NCBI GenBank assembly: GCA_049609625.1
Contig: JBMYYR010000056.1
Span: 1-11,393 of the forward strand
Length of the DNA stretch: 11,393 bases
Direction of reading: 5' to 3'
DNA from: JBMYYR01 sp049609625
GTDB lineage: Bacteria > Bacteroidota > Bacteroidia > Flavobacteriales > CAJXXR01
Part shown: positions 1 to 6,414 of the stretch, piece by piece
Layout of the letters: each line of letters starts with the position of its first letter
Position numbering within the stretch: position 1 is the stretch's first letter
The notes under the pieces: generated by a model
Told to the model about the DNA's origin: nothing
What the model saw: the letters and a program-made list of their open reading frames with translations, nothing else
Databases searched by the model: none
Program-made: the position numbers and the translations under genes

Positions 1-65
1 GGCTCATTATTCATGCGTGTTATCTAAAACTGCATCAAGTTACCCACACCTTTCAACATAGAGTC

Positions 66-102
66 AAAAAAAAACACGCAAATAGCTATTATTATACGTG
101 TT
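66..102 (-). terminator. Probable intrinsic terminator of the helicase gene
   Basis: Read on the minus strand, AACACG (102 to 97) pairs with CGTGTT (78 to 73). A run of nine T follows directly (74 to 66). The 18-base loop contains a smaller self-complementary AATAGCTATT that could fold inside it. The element lies about 35 bases past the helicase stop codon, the expected place for a terminator. The short stem and long loop keep confidence moderate. Confidence 0.55.
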
Positions 103-137
103 CCTACAATTCAATAGAGTACTTTTTTTGTCGTGTT

Positions 138-1385
138 TTATCTCGATCGTCGTCGTGAAGTTGTGTTTCGCGATGTATTAGATCTAGAGCTTTTTGAGCC
201 CCCTTTCTTTTGGCGGCCTCCACCCTGTTTTGGAGGTGCTGTCGATTCGTCTGGATCTGGCTCAAAACCAACAGGTGTTTCTGTCTTGATTTTTAAGTTC
301 ACTAATTTTTCGATGCTTTTGAGGTAAGAAAGTTCTTCGGTACACACCAAAGACAAGGCCTCTCCCTGTGCGCCCGCACGCCCAGTTCGCCCAATACGAT
401 GCACATAATCTTCTGGAACATTGGGTAATTCGTAATTAACCACATGTGGCAAAAGTGGAATGTCGAGTCCTCGAGCAGCTATATCTGTAGCTACCAAAAC
501 CCGAATATTACCCTGTTTGAAGCCCGAAAGTGCTTTTGTTCGGGCATTTTGACTTTTGTTTCCATGAATAGCTGCCGCCGAAATATTCGAAGACAACATC
601 TTCTTAGTCAAATTATTAGCACCGTGTTTGGTTCTGGTAAAAACCAAAACCTGTGTCCAATTCCCTTCTTTTATTAACTTGATGATATAAGCGGTTTTTT
701 GAGCTTTGGCTACCCTAAATACTTTTTGACTTATGGCTTCTACGGTTGTGTTTTCTGGCGTAGCTTCCACCTGAATTGGGTTAGAGAGCAGCTGATGAGC
801 CAGTTTTTTGATGTCTTTTGAAAACGTTGCCGAAAACAGAAGGGTTTGTCTTTTTTTCGGAATGAGTTTTAAAACACGTTGAATATCACGCTGAAACCCC
901 ATATCGAGCATTCGATCGGCTTCATCCAAAACAAAAATTTCGACATGTCTCAAGGAGAGCAAACCTTGGCTTTCGAGGTCGAGCAAACGTCCTGGTGTGG
1001 CAACCAAAACATCAATACCTTGACGAATTTGTTTGACTTGCGGATTTTGGTTGACTCCTCCAAAAATTACCGTCGATTTTATGTCCAAAAATTGACTATA
1101 GTCTTTTACATTATCAAAAACCTGAGCTGCTAATTCTCGGGTTGGAGTAAGAATCAACGCTCTGATTACTCTAGATTTACGCTGTGGTCTTTTGGTCAAT
1201 ATGTGTAAAAGTGGTAGGGTAAATCCCGCCGTTTTTCCTGTTCCGGTTTGTGCCGATGCCAAAACATCATTTCCCTCTAAAACAGGTGGAATGGCTTTCT
1301 CTTGAATCGGACTTGGGGTATCGTAAGCTTTTTTCTGTATAGCTTTTAAAATAGGCTCAGACAAGCCTAATTGATTAAATGTCAT
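138..1385 (-). CDS. rhlE: DEAD-box ATP-dependent RNA helicase, RhlE-like
   Basis: This is an ATP-dependent RNA helicase of 415 residues, expected to remodel RNA or ribosome precursors in the cytoplasm. All superfamily 2 motifs are present in order. They are the Q motif around residues 4-32 (TPSPIQ), Walker A AQTGTGKT at 45-52, PTREL at 81-85, TPGR at 130-133, DEAD at 154-157, SAT at 185-187, ATDIAARGLD at 299-308 and HRIGRTGR at 329-336. The N-terminal wording (LGLSEPILKAI, ASAQTGTGKTAGFTLPLL) is typical of the RhlE subfamily. After about residue 370 comes a disordered tail rich in Gly, Lys, Ser and Arg, which probably binds RNA nonspecifically. The ATG start at 1385 places the Q motif at the correct distance from the N-terminus. 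The gene has its own promoter and a leader hairpin upstream. Bacteroidota often carry several RhlE paralogues, so the exact role (cold adaptation, ribosome assembly or RNA decay) is inferred only from the family. Confidence 0.93.
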   Translation of the reverse strand: MTFNQLGLSEPILKAIQKKAYDTPSPIQEKAIPPVLEGNDVLASAQTGTGKTAGFTLPLLHILTKRPQRKSRVIRALILTPTRELAAQVFDNVKDYSQFLDIKSTVIFGGVNQNPQVKQIRQGIDVLVATPGRLLDLESQGLLSLRHVEIFVLDEADRMLDMGFQRDIQRVLKLIPKKRQTLLFSATFSKDIKKLAHQLLSNPIQVEATPENTTVEAISQKVFRVAKAQKTAYIIKLIKEGNWTQVLVFTRTKHGANNLTKKMLSSNISAAAIHGNKSQNARTKALSGFKQGNIRVLVATDIAARGLDIPLLPHVVNYELPNVPEDYVHRIGRTGRAGAQGEALSLVCTEELSYLKSIEKLVNLKIKTETPVGFEPDPDESTAPPKQGGGRQKKGGSKSSRSNTSRNTTSRRRSR

Positions 1386-1396
1386 AGTTTTAATTT

Positions 1397-1416
1397 AAAA
1401 AAACAACAGATGTTGT
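1397..1416 (-). promoter_or_regulatory. Hairpin plus T-run in the helicase leader
   Basis: On the minus strand the helicase 5' leader contains ACAAC-ATCT-GTTGT (1416 to 1403), a five-base-pair stem with a four-base loop. Six T follow it (1402 to 1397), ending 11 bases before the start codon. The predicted transcript begins near 1425, so the hairpin would sit close to the 5' end of the mRNA. The layout resembles a small attenuator or a temperature-sensitive leader structure. The stem is short and AT-rich, so the regulatory role is inference. Confidence 0.35.
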
Positions 1417-1430
1417 GTTGCTTCATTCTG

Positions 1431-1459
1431 CAAAGGTAAGGCTATTTACTGCTTTGCAA
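1431..1459 (-). promoter_or_regulatory. Bacteroidota-type promoter of the helicase gene
   Basis: On the minus strand, TTG (1459 to 1457) is followed after 18 bases by TACCTTTG (1438 to 1431). The second element matches the Bacteroidota -7 consensus TAnnTTTG exactly, and the first fits the -33 TTG. Transcription would start near 1425, giving a leader of about 40 bases before the ATG at 1385. The helicase is therefore probably transcribed separately from the decarboxylase upstream. Confidence 0.65.
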
Positions 1460-1554
1460 TTGGTTTTTGATGATATTGATGATTTTGCGGAAGATAGGCT
1501 TTGATAACTAACTGAAGTACTACACCTTGTTTGAGCCTATTCCTCGGCTTGATC

Positions 1555-2778
1555 TTAGGCGTCTAAATCTAAGAAAAACTGATCGATGAGTCCACGTTTT
1601 ACATGTGGCATCACTACAATTTTATACCATTTTGGATGCTCTTGATGGTCGCCAACCAAAAAGTGCTTTCTGGCCAATTCGGCAGTGAGGTATTTGCTTT
1701 TTATGGCAATAATGTTAAGATGTGGATTTCTAAAATATTCTATAGCTCGTTCGTCCAAACGTTTGCAAATATCATTTGCTCTCAGTATTAAGGTTTCCAT
1801 ATTAGACTGCCAGCCCAAAGAGCCATGTACGTTCATAATCATCCACATAGCAATGGCATTTGCCCCAGAGCGCGAGCCACACAAGGTGTAATCTTTTCCC
1901 TGAACGTAGTTGGCCTCCTCTGTTTTGCAGTATTCTATAAAACCTTTACGGATCATAAAAACACCTGTTCCGTAGGGCGCCTGTAGCATTTTGTGCCCGT
2001 CGATTGTTATGGAACTTAGGTTGTTGTTCTGAAACTGAAAGCGACTTTCCGGATTTGTAAAAGGGTAAATATAACCTCCATAAGCGGCGTCTCCATGTAT
2101 TTTAAACACCACAGCCGACGATTCTAAAACGTTTGCAATACCATCAATATCATCAACCGAGCCGAACATGGTTGTGGCGCAGTTGCAGATTACAATAAAA
2201 TATTTGTAGCCGCGTGCTTTTTTCTTGTTCAACTGTTCAGAAAATGCTTCTAAATTCCACGCTCTGGTCTCGAAGTCGACAGGTGCAACCAAAGTTTCAA
2301 GGTCTAAAAGATTAGCACCTTTTGGCATCGAATAGTGTGAATCTTCAGAATAAATTAGACATATTTCCTCAGCTTTTGCCTTAAATTCTGTTCTGAAATA
2401 ATTTCGATAACACCACATGGCCTGAATGTTAGCTTCTGTTCCGCCCGGCGCCACGTAGCCATCAATAGAGGCTTTGTTTGCCATCAACATTTCCTCTGCA
2501 ATTAAGTTTATTAGCTTACGCTCAAGACCTTGCGTGCCTTTAAAAAAGATTTCGGAATCCCCATCTAAGGTGTGGCAACCTATGTGGTTTGGATTGGCAA
2601 TCATGGTAGAAATAAAAGGCGCATTGCTCAAAAATGGCGCATCGTCATAAAACGATTCTTGATCTAAATAAGAGCCCGGAAGACCTAAAATCGAGTTGGT
2701 CTTATAATTTAAGTTGATGTCAATGGCTTCAAAAATTTCCGTCTTAACGTCTTCGAAGCTTCGTTTTTTCCAATACAT
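1555..2778 (-). CDS. PLP-dependent amino acid decarboxylase, group II family
   Basis: This 407-residue protein is a fold-type I PLP enzyme of the group II decarboxylase family (relatives of glutamate, tyrosine, histidine and aspartate decarboxylases). It would remove the alpha-carboxyl group of an amino acid to give an amine in the cytoplasm. APGGTEAN at 110-117 is the phosphate-binding loop. His148 in SEDSHYS is the residue expected to stack on the PLP ring. Asp230 in HGDAAYGGY should contact the pyridine nitrogen. Lys263 in DGHKM is the Schiff-base lysine. The length is close to the short, MfnA-like members and below the roughly 460-490 residues of GadB or AADC, because the N-terminal extension is reduced. 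The substrate cannot be assigned: general amino acid decarboxylase is safe, while aspartate, tyrosine or histidine are only possibilities. The ATG at 2778 has no Shine-Dalgarno sequence and its leader is T/A-rich. It lies 193 bases downstream of the lyase gene on the same strand, with a probable terminator between them. Confidence 0.85.
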   Translation of the reverse strand: MYWKKRSFEDVKTEIFEAIDINLNYKTNSILGLPGSYLDQESFYDDAPFLSNAPFISTMIANPNHIGCHTLDGDSEIFFKGTQGLERKLINLIAEEMLMANKASIDGYVAPGGTEANIQAMWCYRNYFRTEFKAKAEEICLIYSEDSHYSMPKGANLLDLETLVAPVDFETRAWNLEAFSEQLNKKKARGYKYFIVICNCATTMFGSVDDIDGIANVLESSAVVFKIHGDAAYGGYIYPFTNPESRFQFQNNNLSSITIDGHKMLQAPYGTGVFMIRKGFIEYCKTEEANYVQGKDYTLCGSRSGANAIAMWMIMNVHGSLGWQSNMETLILRANDICKRLDERAIEYFRNPHLNIIAIKSKYLTAELARKHFLVGDHQEHPKWYKIVVMPHVKRGLIDQFFLDLDA

Positions 2779-2883
2779 AATGATGAAAAGGTGTTTTTTT
2801 GTAGATTTTAGTCTATTTTTTTTTGAATTTTGAACAAACTCATTTTATGCCTTCAAAACTAAGCCATCAAAGATTAGTTTTTG

Positions 2884-2932
2884 AAAAAAGTAGCTTTGTA
2901 GATAGCTAAAGCTCCTGAATAGAGAAATCAGG
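2884..2932 (-). terminator. Tandem hairpins with T-run after the lyase gene
   Basis: Reading leftward, a first hairpin pairs CCTGA with TCAGG (2932 to 2914). A second follows at once, pairing AGCTTT (2913 to 2908) with AAAGCT (2897 to 2892). After two more bases comes a run of six T (2889 to 2884). The element lies about 40-90 bases past the lyase stop codon and before the decarboxylase start, as expected for a rho-independent terminator. The stems are only five and six base pairs. Confidence 0.5.
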
Positions 2933-2971
2933 TTGCCTGTTTATTAATCCAAAAGCAAAAACTTGTGTGTT

Positions 2972-4219
2972 TTAGACAGCTTCTAAAGCCGTTTCAATAT
3001 CCATTATTAAGTCCTCATAATGCTCTATTCCAACCGAAATACGAACCAATTGTTCCGTAATTCCAATGTTGAGCTTTACGTCTTCTGGCAAGCCGATATG
3101 CGTCATTGTAGCCGGATGCTGAATTAAACTCTCGGTAGAACCAAGACTTACAGCTAATTTAATGAGTTTTAATTGATTTAAAAATCGAAAAGCTTCGGCT
3201 TCTCCACCCTTAATATAAAACGAAATCATAGCGCCTGGCGAGCTGTATTGTTTTTTGTAAGTTTCATAATTCGGATCATCTTCTTTCAGCAAACCAAGGT
3301 ATTTCACCGATTCGACTTTAGAATGAGCTTGTAGAAATTTCGCAATCTCTTGAGCATTGGTGGCTTGCTGTTCCATTCTCACTTTTAGAGTTTCTAAACT
3401 CCTGAGCAGCAACCAACATGTATGTGGACTTGGCATATTTCCTAAAAAGGTTCTCAGCACTTTTACGCGTTGCATCACCTCATTATTTCCCAAAACAGCA
3501 CCAGCAATCAAGTCACTATGACCGCCAATATATTTGGTTGCCGAATACAACACTAAATCTGCTCCATGGCTCAACGGACTCGACCAAAGCGGCCCCATAT
3601 AGGTGTTGTCGACAGCCAAAATCACTTGTTTCTCTTTACTTTCGTAATGTTTTGCAATAGATTTACACATCGAAACATCTATCAAATCATTGGTTGGGTT
3701 GGCAGGCGTTTCAATATGAATCATAGCTAATTTATCTGCAAAACCACTTTGCTCTACCAAATCCATAATCTCGGATTTGGATTGATTTGGATGAAAGCCA
3801 ACAACATGAACACCGATTTCGGTCAGAAAATGATTAATAAAATGATCTGTTCCGCCATAAACAGGCATCGAATAGAGTAACAAATCGCCAGGTTTCAGAA
3901 ATTCTAACAACACCGTACTGATGGCCGACATGCCACTTTCGAACACCGCACACTGGTCTGCTTTGTCCCACAAACACAATCTATCTTCCAAAATTTCGAG
4001 ATTCGGATTATTGATCCGACTATAAATGAGACCCAATTCTTCTTTCTCGTCTTTTTCTCGTAAACCATAAGCTAATTCAAAAAACGCTTTTCCTTCTTCT
4101 GCCGTTTTGAACGCAAAAGTAGAGGTGAGAAACATAGGCGGTTTTACTGCGCCTTCCGAGAGTTCGGGTTTGTAACCGTGGCTCATCATCAAACTTTCGG
4201 GGTGTTTTATGGTTTTCAT
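2972..4219 (-). CDS. Cys/Met metabolism PLP enzyme (methionine gamma-lyase / cystathionine gamma-lyase type)
   Basis: This 415-residue protein belongs to the trans-sulfuration PLP family (Cys_Met_Meta_PP), which catalyses gamma- or beta-elimination or replacement on sulfur amino acids as a cytoplasmic tetramer. Key positions are visible. YSR at 66-68 supplies the phosphate-binding Tyr and Arg from the neighbouring subunit. SGM at 95-97 is the phosphate loop, YGGT at 121-124 carries the stacking Tyr, Asp204 in VDNTY contacts the PLP nitrogen, and Lys229 in SATKY forms the Schiff base. SLGSTESLIQHPATMTH (358-374) is the C-terminal substrate-carboxylate region. Canonical methionine gamma-lyases have a Cys in the YGCT position; here it is Gly, as in cystathionine gamma-lyases and synthases. 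Methionine gamma-lyase, cystathionine gamma-lyase, homocysteine lyase and O-acetylhomoserine sulfhydrylase all remain possible. The insertion around residues 53-62 (rich in Glu and Lys) is an oddity. The gene is divergent from an Lrp-type regulator, the arrangement of mdeA and mdeR in Pseudomonas putida, which favours a catabolic lyase. The ATG at 4219 lacks a clear ribosome binding site. Confidence 0.88.
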   Translation of the reverse strand: MKTIKHPESLMMSHGYKPELSEGAVKPPMFLTSTFAFKTAEEGKAFFELAYGLREKDEKEELGLIYSRINNPNLEILEDRLCLWDKADQCAVFESGMSAISTVLLEFLKPGDLLLYSMPVYGGTDHFINHFLTEIGVHVVGFHPNQSKSEIMDLVEQSGFADKLAMIHIETPANPTNDLIDVSMCKSIAKHYESKEKQVILAVDNTYMGPLWSSPLSHGADLVLYSATKYIGGHSDLIAGAVLGNNEVMQRVKVLRTFLGNMPSPHTCWLLLRSLETLKVRMEQQATNAQEIAKFLQAHSKVESVKYLGLLKEDDPNYETYKKQYSSPGAMISFYIKGGEAEAFRFLNQLKLIKLAVSLGSTESLIQHPATMTHIGLPEDVKLNIGITEQLVRISVGIEHYEDLIMDIETALEAV

Positions 4220-4231
4220 AGCTTTGAAATT

Positions 4232-4322
4232 TAGTATTTGAAATAGTACTGCGAAATTACGTTTTTATGTACTTTAATACTATAATTTACTCATATTTGG
4301 TATTTAGTATTGAAATATACTA
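4232..4322. promoter_or_regulatory. Three related operator-like elements, probable Lrp/AsnC binding array
   Basis: The divergent region between the lyase and the regulator contains three copies of a related dyad. Site A is TAGTATTTGAAATAGTACT at 4232-4250. Site C is TAGTATTGAAATATACTA at 4305-4322, a perfect TAGTAT/ATACTA inverted repeat with a six-base centre. Site B at 4270-4282, read on the minus strand, is TAGTATTAAAGTA and matches one half plus the centre. Centres lie about 35-37 bases apart, roughly three and a half helical turns. This periodic AT-rich pattern suits the DNA wrapping of Lrp-family octamers. Site C overlaps the proposed -33 region of the regulator gene, suggesting autoregulation. 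Site A lies 13-31 bases before the lyase start codon, near its probable transcription start. The repeats are seen directly; binding by the adjacent regulator is inferred. Confidence 0.6.
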
Positions 4323-4339
4323 ATTTTTTAGGAAATTTG
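4310..4339 (+). promoter_or_regulatory. Possible promoter of the Lrp/AsnC regulator gene
   Basis: TTG at 4310-4312 is followed after 19 bases by GAAATTTG (4332-4339), a seven-of-eight match to the Bacteroidota -7 consensus. Transcription would start near 4345, about 40 bases before the ATG at 4384. Operator-like site C covers the -33 element, consistent with autorepression. An AGGA at 4371-4374 lies nine bases before the start codon and is one of the few Shine-Dalgarno-like sequences in this window. Confidence 0.4.
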
Positions 4340-4383
4340 ATCACTACAACTTCATCATCAAAAACAAAAAAGGAAAAACTCCC

Positions 4384-4848
4384 ATGCTTAAGCTCGATAA
4401 GATTGATAAACAACTTCTGAATTTACTTCAAAAAGACTCAAAAATTAAAATTTCTGAACTTTCTGAGCAATTAAACTTGAGTAAAACTCCAATTTACGAA
4501 CGCATAAAACGTTTCGAAAAAGAGGGCATTATCAGTAAATATGTTGCTGTTGTAGATAAAAATAGATTGGGAAATTCTATGGTTGTTTTTTGCTCGGTAT
4601 CACTTGATAGTCAAAATCTTGAAAGCATTGAAGAGTTTAGCACTGAAATCAAACAAATGCCCGAAGTGATTGAATGTTATTTGATGGGGGGGCTGAATGA
4701 TTTTTTACTCAAAGTTATTGTTCAAGACTTGCAGGCATACCACAAATTTTCGACTGAAAAGCTAGCGTCTTTGAGCAATGTTTCTCAGATAAAAAGTACG
4801 TTTGTGCTCAATGAAATCAAACAATCTAGCGTTATTCCGCTGTATTAA
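4384..4848 (+). CDS. Lrp/AsnC-family transcriptional regulator
   Basis: This 154-residue protein has the standard size and layout of the Lrp/AsnC (feast/famine) family. The N-terminal winged helix-turn-helix begins LDKIDKQLLNLLQKD and has its recognition region around residues 22-46 (ISELSEQLNLSKTPIYERI). A linker strand (KYVAVVD) leads to the C-terminal RAM ligand-binding and oligomerisation domain from about residue 65. In that domain, MGGLNDFLLKV at 100-110 corresponds to the conserved G-x-x-D-F/Y turn where amino acid effectors bind. Such proteins form octamers that wrap DNA and respond to amino acids such as leucine or methionine. Divergent transcription from a sulfur amino acid lyase, with repeated dyads in between, suggests a local regulator comparable to MdeR. 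The effector, and whether it activates or represses the lyase, cannot be read from sequence. A G7 run near 4685-4692 lies inside the ligand-binding turn. Confidence 0.92.
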   Translation: MLKLDKIDKQLLNLLQKDSKIKISELSEQLNLSKTPIYERIKRFEKEGIISKYVAVVDKNRLGNSMVVFCSVSLDSQNLESIEEFSTEIKQMPEVIECYLMGGLNDFLLKVIVQDLQAYHKFSTEKLASLSNVSQIKSTFVLNEIKQSSVIPLY

Positions 4849-5011
4849 TCTTTTGAATATTCTGTTTTCAAAAAAACACATTCCACAAAAAAAAATCATT
4901 AATTCATCAACCAAGAGCCACCAACAGACAGGGCAAATTCTCCCTTTGAAAAACAAAGTGAATATTGTCCAAAATGTACCCCACTTAAATTACGGTGTGT
5001 CTGTCTTGGTA

Positions 5012-5866
5012 TTATTTTGAATGATAAGAAACTAGATTATCAATCGGGCATTGCACGATAGTTTTCACTTCTACGCCATAGTCTTTAGCTATTTCGATAA
5101 GTAAGTCTTGAAAATAAAAGGCTATTGAACCAACAAATCCTAATGGATAATTTTTATAGTCCTTATATGGAATGATTCGTATGTCAAAAAATGTTCTGAA
5201 TCCTTCTCTTAGAATAGCTTCAATTTGAGGATGTGCTTTATGTTCTGAAAAAAACACGGCAAAATTAGCCAAGAATACATTAGGGCTTTTCCCTCTGTAG
5301 GTGGCATAGAGAATTTCTTCTTTTGAGGTCTTAAATCTATGTTCGAGTGCATTAACCAATTCCTCTGCCAGATTGTCGGACAAATAAAGCTTAAGAAGCT
5401 CTTTCCCTAAATAGGCTCCACTGGCTTCATCTCCAAAAATATAGCCATGAGAAGGAATGTTCGCCGTAACTTTATTACTTTCCCAAAGACAAGAATTTGA
5501 TCCTGTACCTATAATACAAGCTATACCACTTTCGTCGCCCAAAGTGGCCATAGCCGCCGCACTAAGGTCGTGGTTTATTTTTATTTTGGCATTGGTAAAA
5601 ATTGGACTAAGCGCCCGTTCTATAATTATATTTTTTTCTGAAGAGGAACAGCCTGCGCCGTAATAAATCACTTCATCAACTTGATTTAATAGGTCGTTAA
5701 GAGGCTCAAAGCCTTTTCTAACTTCTTGACTTATCAAATCTGAATTTTGAAAATAGGGATTGAAACCTATTGTTCTAATTTTTTTGGTTTCCTTACTGTC
5801 AAGATTTACAATAACCCAATCTGTTTTAGTTGATCCACTGTCGGCTATGATTTTTATTTTACTCAT
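5012..5866 (-). CDS. BadF/BadG-type ATPase, N-acetylglucosamine kinase-like
   Basis: This 284-residue protein has the ASKHA (actin/hexokinase) fold of the BadF/BadG/BcrA/BcrD family, nearest to N-acetylglucosamine or glucosamine kinases. The first phosphate loop, ADSGSTKTDW, is at residues 8-17. NHDLSAAA at 98-105 contains Asp100, which aligns with the catalytic aspartate of human NAGK. The second phosphate loop IIGTGSNS is at 118-125, GDEASGAYLG at 145-154 is the sugar/hinge motif, and VGSIAFYF at 245-252 is the adenosine motif. Length matches the short bacterial members that phosphorylate amino sugars in the cytoplasm, probably during cell-wall recycling or chitin use. It lacks the Cys-cluster of the activase enzymes for benzoyl-CoA reductase, so that role is unlikely. 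It stands alone and convergent with the regulator gene, leaving a 163-base intergenic region in which I see A-rich tracts and small inverted repeats but no definite terminator. Confidence 0.85.
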   Translation of the reverse strand: MSKIKIIADSGSTKTDWVIVNLDSKETKKIRTIGFNPYFQNSDLISQEVRKGFEPLNDLLNQVDEVIYYGAGCSSSEKNIIIERALSPIFTNAKIKINHDLSAAAMATLGDESGIACIIGTGSNSCLWESNKVTANIPSHGYIFGDEASGAYLGKELLKLYLSDNLAEELVNALEHRFKTSKEEILYATYRGKSPNVFLANFAVFFSEHKAHPQIEAILREGFRTFFDIRIIPYKDYKNYPLGFVGSIAFYFQDLLIEIAKDYGVEVKTIVQCPIDNLVSYHSK

Positions 5867-5910
5867 TTTTTGATGTTATAATTTAAGGCTTAACTTCAGT
5901 GTTCATAAGC

Positions 5911-5941
5911 CAAATTTTTAAGAGATTTTGATATAAAACAA
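5911..5941 (-). promoter_or_regulatory. Possible promoter of the kinase gene
   Basis: On the minus strand, TTG (5941 to 5939) is followed after 20 bases by AAAATTTG (5918 to 5911), a seven-of-eight match to TAnnTTTG. The predicted start near 5904 gives a leader of about 38 bases before the ATG at 5866. The spacer is slightly longer than at the better promoters here, so this is a moderate guess. Confidence 0.35.
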
Positions 5942-6000
5942 CATAAAACTCCTTGACCTTATTTTGTATCTTTATAGTTCAATCCAATACCCTGCAAAAT

Positions 6001-6142
6001 ATGCTAAAAAGCGAATATATTACAAAAACCGAAGAGCTAAAAGGAAAGTTTAAAAAAGTTTGATTTGGATTTAAGGTCAGAATGGCTTAGAGCGTCTGGG
6101 TTTGATTTTCATCCACCCCACGGCGTTTGGGCTATCGTTTGA
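6001..6142 (+). pseudogene. Small interrupted frame with an apparent one-base insertion in A6
   Basis: From the ATG at 6001 the frame reads 20 codons, beginning MLKSEYITKTEE, and ends at TGA 6061-6063. Removing one A from the run of six at 6052-6057 joins it to an open frame that continues for 28 codons to TGA at 6140-6142. The joined product would be 46 residues ending in SGFDFHPPHGVWAIV. The second part looks more protein-like than the surrounding AT-rich DNA, with Trp, Pro and His and locally higher GC. I do not recognise the family. It could be the start of a decayed gene, a small protein with a sequencing error in the homopolymer, or chance. Confidence 0.3.
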
Positions 6143-6414
6143 TGTTATGAATTGAGTATTTGAAAAACCACTCCAAGCAGTCTATAAATCCTTAAAAAAT
6201 TGTAGATTGGCTTTTCTAAAATTAATACAACACCTGTGTGAAGGCACTTTTGTGGAATTCAATAAAAAAATATTCAATAAGCTGATAACTAGATGATTAC
6301 ATTCAATACGAGTATTCAAAAACTCATTAAAACGTATCATAAATTGATCAATAATTTGACTTCTCCGCAAAGCTTTTATCCAAAAACAAGACCCAATCAA
6401 TACACAACACGACT

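Larger units (their letters stand above)
5867..6414. other. 548-base intergenic region without an intact gene
   Basis: This gap separates the leftward kinase gene from the rightward membrane-protein gene. It holds the probable kinase promoter (5911-5941) and the interrupted small frame at 6001-6142. It also carries three short direct repeats of ATTCAATA (6257, 6272 and 6301). From 6150 to 6414 the sequence is AT-rich, with only overlapping non-conserved frames on both strands. I found no tRNA, no convincing riboswitch and no clear promoter for the gene at 6415. Confidence 0.6.

Noticed and set aside
444..1133. Plus-strand frames of 77 and 84 codons inside the helicase gene
   Set aside because: They lie fully antisense to a gene with every helicase motif, and their residues resemble reverse-frame translation with no family features.
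1494..1540. ATAGGCT / AGCCTAT inverted repeat between the decarboxylase and helicase genes
   Set aside because: A seven-base stem with a 33-base loop and no T-run on either strand is not enough for a terminator or a regulatory call.
3418..3660. Plus-strand 80-codon frame inside the lyase gene
   Set aside because: It is antisense to the PLP-binding core of the lyase and has no recognisable domain or promoter.
4684..4692. G7 run in the regulator gene as a possible phase-variation tract
   Set aside because: The run is short and encodes the conserved Gly-Gly turn of the RAM domain. The frame is intact and no repeat pattern supports switching.
4849..5020. Continuation of small frames between the regulator and kinase genes (72 codons plus, 64 codons minus)
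   Set aside because: They overlap the ends of real genes and consist of A-rich low-complexity sequence. No start signal or conserved motif is visible.
6257..6308. Three ATTCAATA direct repeats as a possible CRISPR or iteron array
   Set aside because: The units are eight to nine bases long and AT-rich, with unequal spacing (15 and 29 bases). They lack the length and regularity of CRISPR repeats and there is no replication gene nearby.
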